Source: Molanna angustata (taxonomy: Eukaryota; Arthropoda; Insecta; Trichoptera; Molannidae). From it: DNA of 64,000 bases. Of this stretch, positions 52,186-64,000 are shown piece by piece (positions within the stretch are counted from its first letter, which is position 1; each line of letters opens with the position of its first letter). The DNA is taken from assembly GCA_963576475.1 (NCBI GenBank), contig OY754977.1:35135872-35199871 (forward strand), in the 5' to 3' direction. The position numbers and the translations under genes were made by a program. The notes under the pieces are model-generated. The model was not told where the DNA came from. It did not search any database and worked only from the letters and a program-made list of their open reading frames with translations.

Positions 52186-53445
52186 TAAACCTACAGAAAG
52201 ATAAACACATAACATCATTAAATAATGTAAAATCACAGCTACTGAGGGAGATAGAAGTTGTGAGAGGTGAGAGAGAATGTGGAAGTATGGTAGTGCATGT
52301 CAACTCAGAGTTATTGAGAGGTACTCTGTGTACTTGGATTGCGAATTTTTTAAAAGATCGCGAAGTCATAACTGTAGTGGACGGTTGCTCTTCTTCTCCC
52401 CATTCCATTAATGCGGGAGTCCCTCAAGGGTCCATTCTATCTCCAACCCTATTCCTCCTACATATCAATGACTTGCTCTTACGCGCCCCCATCCAATGTT
52501 ACGCTGATGACAGCACAGTCCATGACAATTTCTCTTTTGACAAACCTCCTAAACAGAGTGAAATATCAGAAGCCCGGAAAGACCTTCATCAAAAAATAAA
52601 TAGCTACCTCCACTCAATCAATACCTGGGGTGAAAGTAATCTTGTTTCATTTAACGTCTCAAAAACCCAAGCCTGTCTAATTTCTGCGAAGAGAAACCCC
52701 AATGAATTGCAAGTGTCTTTCAACGGAAGCACCCTACCTAACAGCAGCTCTATCGACCTGCTTGGAGTATCTATAACGAACCAATTACACTACAAGGGCT
52801 CCATCGAAGCTAAGGTGAAACTCGCCTCCAAAAAATTGAGCGTACTATATAGAGCGCGCAGATATTTTACTAAGACCCAGATCTGTATACTCTACAAAGC
52901 GCAAATACGCCCAATTATTGAATATGGCAGTCACCTCTGGAGTGGCGCCCCCCAATACCTACTGAATACCCTCGACGCTGTCCAAAGGCGTGCTATACGT
53001 CTGATTGATGATCCATCACTGACTGATGGATTGCAATCACTAGAACACAGACGCAGAGTCGGTATTTTAAGTTTATTCTATAGATACTACCACGGGAATT
53101 GCTCAGAAGAACTTGCATCTTTGGTCCCTCCTCCACCCACTCGCAACAGAGTCACTCGCTTCACTCAATCGCAGCATCCATTCACAGTGGACCTTCAACA
53201 TATACGAACAAGTCGCTTCTCGAACTCCTTTATTAACACAGCAGCCCGACTGTGGAACGATCTTCCGAATTCTGTGTTTCCATCTTCGTACAACCCGGGT
53301 CTTTTTAAAATCCGAATTAATAAACTCTTTTCTAGATTGCAAACCCCTCCCAACGCTACGTAGTGCGCTTCTTCGGAAGAGTAAAATGGACCCAAATCCT
53401 AATAGCTGGCGTCCCCTACGTAGACATGTTAAAAAAAAAAAAAAA
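52186..53445 (+). mobile_element. 5'-truncated LINE of a third family, poly(A) tail
   Basis: Starts inside the reverse-transcriptase domain directly after the tail of the previous LINE, ends with A16 at about 53430-53445. Coding part 52300-53363. Confidence 0.8.
52300..53363 (+). pseudogene. LINE reverse-transcriptase C-terminal part
   Basis: SELLRGTLCTWIANFLKDRE, SINAGVPQGSILSPTLFLLH, INDLLL, IQCYADDSTVH (Y-A-D-D), SKTQACLISAKRN, IDLLGVSITNQLHYKGSIEA, KLSVLYRARRYFTKTQICIL, RPIIEYGSHLWSGAPQYLLN, LDAVQRRAIRLIDDPSLTD, TAARLWNDLPNSVFPSSYNP. Open to the normal end. The endonuclease and the first reverse-transcriptase blocks are missing by 5' truncation, so it is not functional. Confidence 0.85.
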
Positions 53446-54440
53446 AGGTATATAACAGCTTTAGTTCTTGTTATAAAGAGTCTTCCATAGTCTTGCTGAT
53501 TGTACTTTAAAAGAAGAACTGAGAAATTCAGTAGAATGAATGGAAATAGGTAGTGTGGTACGATCAGCAGATTGAAGAGGCAGATAGTGATTGTAGGTAG
53601 GTATACCTGTATGTATTATGTATGTAGGTATATAGGTATGTATGTATGTAACTCTACCTATAGATAAAATGCTAGGTTAGTTTGGCGATAATAAATTATA
53701 AGGGCATGGAATAGGTACAATTAGTGGAATGTAAAAAGCGAGGAAATTGACGTCAAAAATCACTTTTCCTAATAATGAGTGTAGTTATTAACTATCTATA
53801 TACCTAGCTCTAGCTCTAGCTCAAGGTTATGTCCGTCTGTCGGTCTTGTTAATGAATGATTATATTATCATTCCAAACACACTGAGGGAACATTTAGGTT
53901 CCCCGTCTGTTTATTCTGAGGGAAAACATTACATTATCATGGCACAAGTCACAAGTCACAACACGACATGACATTACATTAAATGACACACCCAACTAAC
54001 TCAAAGTACCTACCCTACCCTACCCCGACCCAACTCGCAAATTATACCTACCTACCTCACTTTTGGTAAAACTTAACTCTTTCAAAAATACGCGGGTATT
54101 TGCGTGTCTGTTTCATCGACAGTACCTACTTTCCATAAACTACGCTATAAACCTCATAATATACTGGATCAAATATATCATCATCATCATCTAGAGCTCT
54201 ACATGTTGGCTGAATCCTGACGGGTAAGTCAGTCAGAGTCCCGTACTGGAGAATTCTAATTTTAGAACGCCAAAGACTCGTCATTCACCCTCTTCTTCTA
54301 TATGCTATGGCCACATTGGCCACATTTCCCGTGGATCGCGGGATCTTAGAGGGATCCTTACTAATGGAGGACGCTACGACTCACTAGACTATTGATAGGT
54401 AGTGCTACTAATGGATTGCAACTGTAGCGGCGTTCACGGA
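53446..54440. other. No gene recognised
   Basis: AT-rich with 'taggtatgtaggtata' simple repeats (53590-53650) and decayed sequence. Around 54250-54360 a slightly richer patch (catggccacattggccacat) hints at another LINE scrap but no frame is convincing. Confidence 0.45.
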
Positions 54441-54620
54441 ACATAATTTGCACTATCTTCTTCTTTTTCTTCAGCCTAGTTTTTTTCCATTCTTGGACAT
54501 AGGCCTCCCCCTTGATCCTCCACAACTCCCTGTCTTGGGCACACTGCATCCATCTCCCTCCGGCACATTTCTTGATGTCATCAGACCACCTTGCCTGGGG
54601 TCTTTCATCGGATTTTCACT
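54440..54620 (-). pseudogene. RTE-like LINE ORF2 C-terminal tail
   Basis: Minus strand reads KSDERPQARWSDDIKKCAGG, RWMQCAQDRELWRIKGEAYV QEWKKTR, the RTE-type 'RW.DD…W…A.DR..W…gEAyvQqW' ending. Confidence 0.75.
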
Positions 54621-54793
54621 TGCATAAGTACCTACCTACAATACATTATCTTTTTCAAGAGGGTGTCATACATTACAAGGAACGTGAGAAACGAGCCAAA
54701 ATACTGTACACAGAGATACATACCTATATTATGTAACTTATGAAAGATATAAAGTATAAAATAAATAGAAACTTTCTTAAAAGTCACATACAT

Positions 54794-54952
54794 ATTATGT
54801 CTATAATTAAAAGTAAACCACTTTTTGATTCTACATGAATTTTATTATGTGCGATAGGCCTATTTCGCCTTGTTAGGGCATTTAGTAGCTAAGCTAACAA
54901 GTAAAATTCATGTAGAATCAAAAAGTGGTTTACTTTTAATTATAGACATAAT
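54794..54952. mobile_element. Foldback element with perfect 51-bp inverted arms
   Basis: 54794-54844 and 54902-54952 are exact inverse copies (attatgtctataattaaaag … acatgaatttta), loop 57 bp. No coding capacity; probably a young MITE or a palindromic rearrangement. Confidence 0.9.
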
Positions 54953-55551
54953 TTATAATGGAATTCTACAAAATAAAAACTTTGTCGATCATTACATACA
55001 TACATATGTTGAGAGCTGAGAGCGTCTGGACAAGTCATCTTACTTAATATTATTACATATTTGATCGGTTGGAATAACTGGTACAACTATTACTAGTGCA
55101 TGATATGTAGGTATTTATATGAACAACAAATTGATAAATAAAATAAATAAATAAACAAGGAATATTTCAACTATTATATTTCTACCCATTCCTACATGAA
55201 AACTAAACTTACATTACCTACACATAAATTCACTATATTATATAGCAACCGTTGAGAAATGTAATAAATATTATCTGTAATGTATACATAATAAATAGTC
55301 AAGAATAGGTATAGAGGTTGATATGATTTGAGTAACATCAGGTAAATTGAATGTATTTGGGTCGCGACATCATACACCTATGAAACACAACATTAATTAC
55401 CTGTACTAGAACAACCTAACAATTATATCTACTTATAAAGAACCTACATTTTAGAAATGTACCTACATACACAAACAACACACAACATATCGACATATAT
55501 AAAGTTACACTGTTAATACAAACGAGTGGTTTGTGACCAAAACTTAGAGAC
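54953..55551. other. No gene recognised
   Basis: AT-rich. 55515-55545 (aacgagtggtttgtgaccaa) matches the opening of the dispersed repeats at 29990 and 34645. Confidence 0.5.
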
Positions 55552-55554
55552 TAA

Positions 55555-56321
55555 TGGTGACTTTCACCAATGTTACCTAAACTGTCACATAGCTGGGTAT
55601 CACCTAAGCTTAGGTAGCCCATAACGTATCGTTTGGTTTTCACCAGTCTATTTTATCTGTTCCCTAGCTAGGAATTCAAAACGATTATTTTTGTTTATAC
55701 AGTGGCAACATTTGTATTTGGAATGCATCATATTGCATCATGTTTTTTCTATGACTGTCACTTTCTGTCAATTACGTTGTGATTTCGTTCAACATTTCCA
55801 AATAATTCAGTTTTCGTTTAGTTGATTTTAGTTATTTTCTCGTTAATAAGTAACTATTACTTGTGCTATTACTAATATAATGTATGTTCAATGCCTAAAA
55901 ATGCAATAATGTTATACATAAATATTGAGGAAATCATTTAGCAATTTTGTCTTGTATTTTAGGAAATGCCAATCGAAAGAAAACGGCAACCAAATTTAAC
56001 CGTCGATGAGAGTTTGAAACATTACGGCATTTATAATCCTATTCATTTTTATTTTCAAAATGCGTGTAAATCGACGAAAAATTAAAATTTTAAACACAAT
56101 TGACAATATTGTGCTACTAAATCGCTATATACTGACTGTCATTTTGACAGTTGTTTCTTAAGTATTCGTTTAGGTGGCGGAAATCGGCTCCCCAGAATTA
56201 GGGGGCTCTTAGCGTCTTAGGTAACTCTTATGTAGGTGGTGAAACGAAAATTCATGTTAGGTGCTACATAAGAATTCTTAGGTAGCACCTAAGAGTTAGG
56301 GGACGTTGGTGAAAGTGACCA
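55555..56321. mobile_element. Harbinger-like MITE, 767 bp, TAA duplication
   Basis: Left end TGGTGACTTTCACCAATGTT, right end (reverse strand) TGGTCACTTTCACCAACGTC. TAA occurs on both sides (55552-55554 and 56322-56324). 3-bp TWA duplications and such ends fit PIF/Harbinger-type elements. Near both ends further inverted pieces occur (ttaggtgctac / gtagcacctaa). No transposase. Confidence 0.75.
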
Positions 56322-56569
56322 TAAGTATAATAGTAGGCTAAATAGTATATTTCGAAAATAATTTACCTAATACCCTCAAAAGATGAGTCTTTGAAATAAG
56401 GAGCAGTTTCTATGTAGGTACATCTTTATTCTATTGCATGAGTTTTTTTTATTTTGAATTTTTTTATTACTTCTTTTGTAAAATTAGTTTTAGTAAAACC
56501 CTTTTTTTATTTTAAGTAACTTAAAAACTATAAGGCCTATGAAATAGATTTTTACTTCATTCGAAAGAG

Positions 56570-56790
56570 AATATGAAAATCTACCGGCTGAGTTTTTTAT
56601 TATTACAATATTTTAATAACTATTCTTGGTATTTAAAAAATACTTTTAAATTTTACATTTTTTGCACGATAAACTGTTGTATATCACATATCAGCTGATA
56701 TACAATATTTTTTCGTATTTCATACATTAGAAGGTAATTTAGTGTGCATTTTTGCATACATCCGTATACCCAGTTAAGTATTAAAATGGT
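56570..56790. repeat. Dispersed repeat shared with 33460-33680
   Basis: Second copy of the family described at 33460; shares 'cgtatttcatacattagaag' type sequence. Confidence 0.5.
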
Positions 56791-57024
56791 GAACATCGAG
56801 AAGAAATGAAGCACACTTAGTTGAAATGTAATGCTGGAAATGAAAGCTCTACGTGTTCCATATGTACATATGATCGCTTAATCATACTTCTATATCCTGC
56901 AATAAAGAGAAATTTAAATAAAGAGCTTTCTCGAATCCTTGGAACAAGTGGAGTAAAAAGAGGAAAAAAATTATATCAGGAAACTAACTGACATATTACT
57001 ATACTCTGCATCAATAAGACTAAG

Positions 57025-57376
57025 AATCGGGAGGAATGGAGAGCAACACTGAGCAGTAAAATCGGGAAGAATGGAGAGCAACACTGAGCAGTAAAATCGG
57101 TAGGAATGGAGAGTAACACTCAGCAATAAAATCGGGAAGAATGGAGAGCAACACTGAGCAGTAAAATCGGGAGGAATGGAGAGCAACACTGAGCAGTAAA
57201 ATCGGGAGGAATGGAGAGCAACACTGAGCAGTAAAATCGGGAGGAATGGAGAGCAACACTGAGCAGTAAAATCGGGAGGAATGGAGAGCAACACTGAGCA
57301 GTAAAATCGGGAGGAATGGAGAGCAACACTCAGCAATAAAATCGGGAAGAATGGAGAGCAACACTCAGGAACACTT
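57025..57376. repeat. Minisatellite, 35-bp unit x 10
   Basis: Unit 'aatcgggaggaatggagagc'+'aacactgagcagtaa', with variants (gggaag/gggagg/ggtagg; gagcag/cagcaat) scattered among the copies. It produces repetitive ORFs on the minus strand in all frames. Confidence 0.97.
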
Positions 57377-57379
57377 AGC

Positions 57380-57900
57380 AGTAAAAATAAATTACAAATG
57401 TATAATTTTAATAAAACAAATATTAAATGTACGAATGTAAGAAGTAACTGTGTAATTTATTAAAGAACTGACACCAGACCATACAGCATTATCTTTGAAA
57501 ATTAGCGAAACTCATATGATAAGAAAAATTGTTTATGACCAAAATGGTACACGAAATAAAACCTTCATATTGCTGATAGTTTCTTTAACGTTGAGTCATT
57601 ACCCACCTGAGCGGGTTTAACAGATAAACTTTTATCACAGTTCTTGTGGTTACATTGCAAACATACATAAGAATAAACAAGTCACTTAACTAAACATTGT
57701 CACGCATCTGAATTGTTATTTCTGTTTTAATATATGTAATCTGCATCGCAAGATTTATAAATAGCAATTCAAATAATTGACATGGCTTTATTTTCATTCT
57801 TCACCAACAAAGTACCTACTCTGTAGCTTAACTATAAAAAATAATAGGGCATATTAAAATCAGAATATAATGAGGCAGAAAATGAAAGACAAAAAGGTCT
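57380..57900. other. No gene recognised
   Basis: AT-rich between the minisatellite and the LINE fragment; nothing recognised. Confidence 0.5.
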
Positions 57901-58390
57901 GGCATGGGCCGTCTTTGGTAAAGTCTCTTACATCCTCAAGTCTCCGAAGTAAAGCCAATTATCTTAAAGTAAAGTTTTAGACGCTTGCGTTCTCTCGGTA
58001 TTGACGTATGGCTGTAAAACAGAATGCTACATAATTTAGCAGTAACACAAAGAGCCATGGAAATGAGAATGCTGGGTATTTCGTTAAGAGATGGGAAAAC
58101 CATCTTGTGTATAAGAGAGAAAACCAAAGTTGACCAAGGGTTGCCAACAAGAAGTGTAATTGTACAGGGCATGTCGCCCCCGCCCGACCCACAGACTCCA
58201 GATTTACCAAAAAAATCTGGAATGGAAAAATAGAACGGGCAGGAGAAGAGTTGAAAGACCTCCAACTAGTTGATCTGAAGATATAAAACGAGTGGCTGGA
58301 GGCGAATGGATGTGGTCTGCCCAGGATAGGGAGCTGTGGAGGTCTCAGGTGGATTACTGGACGAAGGAAGGCTAACAAAGAAAAAAAAAA
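57900..58390 (+). pseudogene. RTE-like LINE ORF2 fragment, 5'-truncated and shifted
   Basis: Plus strand reads KVLDACVLSVLTYGCKTE, then after a break LAVTQRAMEMRMLGISLRDG KTI, and finally EDIKRVAGGEWMWSAQDREL WRSQ. Order and motifs are those of the end of RTE-type ORF2; at least two frame breaks. Ends in an A-rich run. Confidence 0.8.
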
Positions 58391-58791
58391 GGGTGTTGAC
58401 CTCAATGCAAAATCGCTAACCTAATATTTATATTAAGATTACATATGTATGATGTCACAACACGATATGACAATAGTGGGTGACCTGTCTGTGGTACGGG
58501 AGAGGTGTTAATGCTTATTCCTTGAGGTCACTCTTGTGTCAAGTGATATCTGACATCACACACACACACACACACACACATGTATACAATAACCATTCAT
58601 TACATAATAACTATATAGGTACCAATAATATGTACTTGTACTTTGCAACACATAGAACTACATATTCTAGATACAGTTAGTGCAGATACATATTAGATAC
58701 ATGTTCAAACTAATGTAGGTATGCTTTGTAATTATCTGTCAGCAAGAAACTCTAACAGAATTTCGTAGCATATAAATGAATGTTCCCATCA

Positions 58792-59060
58792 TCCAACTGT
58801 CGATTCGTTCAAGAGAATGAAATTATTTTGAAGGAAGAGACAGTTAAAATCCAACGCATGTATGAAGGAATTGTATGCAGGATCTACTTTTTTCACGGCT
58901 TTTCCAACTTTGAAATCAAAAAACATCAATTTACAGGCTTCGCAGCATATATGTTCCATATACGGATTTACTCAGAATTCGGAGTAGTGTGTGTGTGTGT
59001 GCGTGCGTGCGTGTGTGCGTGCGTGTGTGTGTGCGTGCGTGCGTGCGTGCGTGCGTGTGT

Positions 59061-59107
<47 letters not shown>

Positions 59108-59743
59108 TGTGTGTTCGTTCCGCTTTATAACTTTTGATTTACAGAGTCCAAAATTTCAGAATATATAAACAGTTATAGGCCTACAAAACTTTTATATTCA
59201 GAATTTTTGGTTTATTTTTCCATATATCTCAGAAATCATAAAAGCTAGAACCTTGAAAAATGGTAAAAACATAGACAAATACAGAATCTCAAATGGATTT
59301 TTTCAAAAAAATTCCAGGGTTTCTTAAACATCGAAAAAAACCGAAACACCCCAACTAGATAATTTAATTTTCTATAGGTAAAAAATATAAACATTGTATT
59401 AGCACATCCCAATTTTTTTTTACAATTTTTATAAAAATTGAATTTAGTGACGACTTTGCTTCATACAATTTGTATAGCAGTCGCCTATACACAATATGTA
59501 ACAAGACTTAATAGTTTGATAGGTACTTAATCTCCAAACATACATACAGAACCATCATGTTGTTTTCATATTCCGGGTAGGAAAAGAGGACTGACATCTA
59601 TACTGTCCTATCTTGACATATATACCAACATGTGTTAAAATTTTCAATAATTTGTATTTATGGGTTTATAGTTTGATTCTTATTCTTCAACTATACATAC
59701 TATCGCTATCGACAGTTGGATCTAATGTGTTACATGCAACTAT
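58792..59743 (+). mobile_element. Helitron-like copy 8
   Basis: A|TCCAACTGTCGATTCG … tatcgacagttggatc, hairpin region aatgtgttacatg, CAACTAT (the CTAG end is mutated to CTAT). Has a long (TG)n/(CGTG)n run at 58986-59110. Confidence 0.8.
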
Positions 59744-59835
59744 GTAGTTCATATCACCATATTTCACCGTACCTTCGAATATTTTGAAGTATAAAATAAA
59801 GAGGGAACAAAAGAATGTATGTTTTGATGAACAAT

Positions 59836-61860
<2,025 letters not shown>

Positions 61861-62700
61861 ATGAATATTCTCATTTAGGTGACATTTTTATGTTGTCGAA
61901 ATACAAATATAAACAGACGATATGCACATTTTTTTATGAGAGAAACAACCTGTGATATTTCAGTACGGATTTGTATATTTTCGATTGTTAAATGTTTGTT
62001 TTTTTTATATCTTTTTTGTTTATTTATAATTTACATGACACTGCTATTTTTTTTTCTATTAATAATACTTTTTTATTTAATGTTTTGGTTGATTTTGAGT
62101 CTATATGTACATCATTTTTTTTATATTTGCATACGTTATTGATTTTTTTAATTTTTTGAATTTAATGTTTTTTATTTTTGAATTTACTGTTTTGTTTTTT
62201 TTGGATCCTTATGTATATCTTTTTTTATGTTTGCTTACATCAATTTTTTATTTTAAATTTTTGTCTTACTGTTTAGGTTTAAGTTTTTTTTATTGCCAAG
62301 TGTATACCTAATTGCTTTTTTTATTCTATCTATTATTATCATCAATGTGTGTTTTTATCTATGTATGTAAAAGGCATTTTATGCCGTTTATAAAGAAATA
62401 AATAATAACAGTCAACAACAACATGATTTACATTAGTGATAGGGTTGTATTGACTAATGGTATCTGGAAGTTGGGAATGACTGAGGTTCGTGGCATGTAT
62501 GTAGAATTGTTGAGATGTTAGTTGAGACGTTTTGACTTGTTGAGACGTTTGTGTATTTAAATTCGCAGTATGTAACTGCATGTTTAGCGAATAGTTGACG
62601 AATTTTAAGAACATTATACACCTTCAAGAGACGGCCAAGAGGAAATGTTATTAGATAATGGTTAATTTCTTTAAATAAAAACTTTGGGAAATTCGTAGCC
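61861..62700. other. T-rich stretch, possibly LINE 3' UTR
   Basis: Strongly T-biased sequence to about 62340, then 'ggcattttatgccgtttata'+'aagaaataaataataac', a short hairpin plus AAATA-like tail similar to the end of the LINE at 52150-52185 (cgcctttataaataaataaa). Interpreted with low confidence as the 3' UTR of a plus-strand LINE. Nothing recognised from 62410 to 62700. Confidence 0.35.
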
Positions 62701-62719
62701 ATAATAATGTTTTTATTTA

Positions 62720-63015
62720 AGATGTTTCAGATCGTCCTGAAGATGTATCCTAATATTCGTGTCCGTGAGACGAGGGCACTAACATGGTGATCCCATCTGG
62801 GATGTTGATCAAGAAGCAGCCCAAGATATTTAATTTGTTTGACTCATTCTAGTTTTGCACGAGTGCATTGCATTGCAATATAAATTATGATGTAAATTTA
62901 CACTTTTGTCAAGGGGTGATTGAGTTTGGAAGATGTTTTCAGTCTTGTTGGCTAGAGTAAGAAGGTTAAGATCTAGCCATTTTTTTACTTCTTTTGTAAT
63001 CCTACAGAAGCTAGT
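62720..63015 (-). pseudogene. LINE reverse-transcriptase fragment (IKYLGLLLD block)
   Basis: Minus strand: EVKKWLDLNLLTLANKTENI, then in a second frame VKQIKYLGLLLDQHPRWDHH, VSALVSRTRILGYIFRTI. This is the region just after the YADD motif in CR1/Jockey-type reverse transcriptases; stops and shifts throughout. Confidence 0.7.
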
Positions 63016-63034
63016 TAAAAAAAATTGTCACATG

Positions 63035-63990
63035 TTTTTTTTTTTTATTATTTTATTAAGTTTACAATAACATATACAAAATATAAAACAAACAAACTAT
63101 ATAGAAAAGATTCACAGTAAGACAAAACATATTTACCCTTTACTAGAGTGCAAGCACTCGTGTGTAAAGGAGACAATTTAATACAGAATACACAAAATAT
63201 TATACCTACATACATAATTATTATCTATACAAAAAGAAGTTAATATAATTTACATATCAGTCAAATAATAAGTTTGATTTATTCTTTATTTTTTTTTTAA
63301 ATCATTATGTTCAATTGCCAGTCTCAAATCTGTTTCAAGTTGGTTGAACCACACCACCCCATTGTATGTGCATGTAGTAGTGCTGTGTTGTGTATGTATG
63401 TGTTAATGGGGTACACAGTTGACCCACTATAATTATGTCTATCACTCGCCACACATACAAAGGTATGGTGCGACCTTCCAATGTCCTTATGTATTTGAAA
63501 TAGCACATTTTTTTATAGATATTTTTAAAAGATGGCACTTGAAAATCACGAAATAGTTGCAAAGTTGGGTAGTCAGATGGTTTTTTATTTATAATTTTTA
63601 TTATCAACCTTTGCGTAATTTCTAGAGGCAAAATGGTTTTGTTTGTAATATTAGTGTCATCTGCGAATGAAACTATTTTCCCATAGTTCAGATATGTAGG
63701 TATTACATTGCTCATTGATATAAATTTATAATAAAACTGGACCCAATGAGCTAAGTTGTGGAAATCCATAAGATATGTTACATGGTTCAGTAGAGACACC
63801 ACCTTCCATCGATACTTCTATGTTTTTATTTTTCGATAAGTACGAAGTAAACCAAGCTAATTTATTTACGCTTATTCCAATTTCGAGAGTTTAGCCAAAA
63901 GTATGATATGTGATACAGTATCAAATGCTTTTACCAGATCTATAAAAACAGCTTAGCTTGATTGAAGAGTATCCGTTACATTTTGAGTTA
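63035..63990 (-). pseudogene. LINE ORF2 reverse transcriptase, decayed, with 3' UTR
   Basis: Minus strand in order: AVFIDLVKAFDTVSHIILLA KLSKLE (63880-63955), VSFADDTNI (Y-A-D-D as F-A-D-D, about 63660), ITQRLIIKIINKKPSDYPTL, LFRDFQVPSFKNIYKKM, NGVVWFNQLETDLRLAIEHN (about 63310-63365), then a 3' UTR ending in poly(A) (T-run at about 63034-63046). Frameshifts separate the blocks. Same family as the scrap at 23280-23530. Extends beyond the right edge. Confidence 0.78.
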
Positions 63991-64000
63991 AATTGAGCAT

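Noticed and set aside
56971..57364. Repetitive ORFs of about 120 codons
   Set aside because: All minus-strand frames of the 35-bp minisatellite are open; no coding signal.

Overview
The window looks like AT-rich nuclear DNA from an insect, most likely a moth or butterfly. Reasons: one gene with short exons split by GT-AG introns of up to about 5 kb; tRNA-derived SINEs whose tails carry the 'agattgc..agcaataaac' type of ending common in Lepidoptera; LINE ORF1 proteins of the PHD-finger/baculovirus-FP-like kind; Helitron-like repeats; and many 'taggtacctac' simple repeats. The order is an inference; no marker gene settles it.

One host gene dominates the left half. On the minus strand, 17 phase-consistent exons between 28740 (ATG) and 46 encode about 970 residues of a class-1B-like P4-ATPase (ATP8B-type phospholipid flippase). 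They run from an unusual Arg/Ser-rich N-terminus through M1-M4, the actuator domain, DKTGTLT and the nucleotide-binding domain to just beyond the TGDK region. The 3' part (GDGxND, M5-M10) lies off the left edge. A GC-rich, CpG-rich upstream region (about 28.7-29.9 kb) is the probable promoter/5' UTR side.

The introns are full of mobile and tandem DNA. (a) 6543-10187 is a 3.6-kb DNA transposon with about 30-bp terminal inverted repeats and an ATAT target duplication. It encodes a two-exon RNase-H-like protein (DUF7869-like) broken by a single in-frame TGA. (b) 15613-18667 is a pogo/Tigger-like element (TA duplication, TIR CAGTGAAAC..) with no recognisable transposase but three satellite arrays inside. 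(c) 24067-27657 holds a cluster of about 1-kb Helitron-like copies (A^TC...CTAG^T with a 3' hairpin), two joined in tandem.

The right half (30-64 kb) has no recognised host gene apart from a weak exon candidate near 32 kb. It is a TE graveyard with some young copies: a 3.9-kb CR1/Jockey-like LINE (36734-40622, minus) inserted into a 44-bp minisatellite, with a canonical A AAA AAC slippery heptamer where ORF1 meets an ATG-less ORF2; a nearly intact 6-kb LINE (about 45.7-52.2 kb, plus) with ORF1, a 1.1-kb inter-ORF spacer holding a perfect 22-bp stem, and ORF2; a 5'-truncated third LINE (52.2-53.45 kb); fragments of RTE-like and L2-like LINEs; foldback and Harbinger-like MITEs; and more Helitron-like copies. 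At least a dozen different minisatellites occur, several with higher-order (trimer) organisation.

All calls come from reading the sequence and from knowledge of the families; no database search was run.
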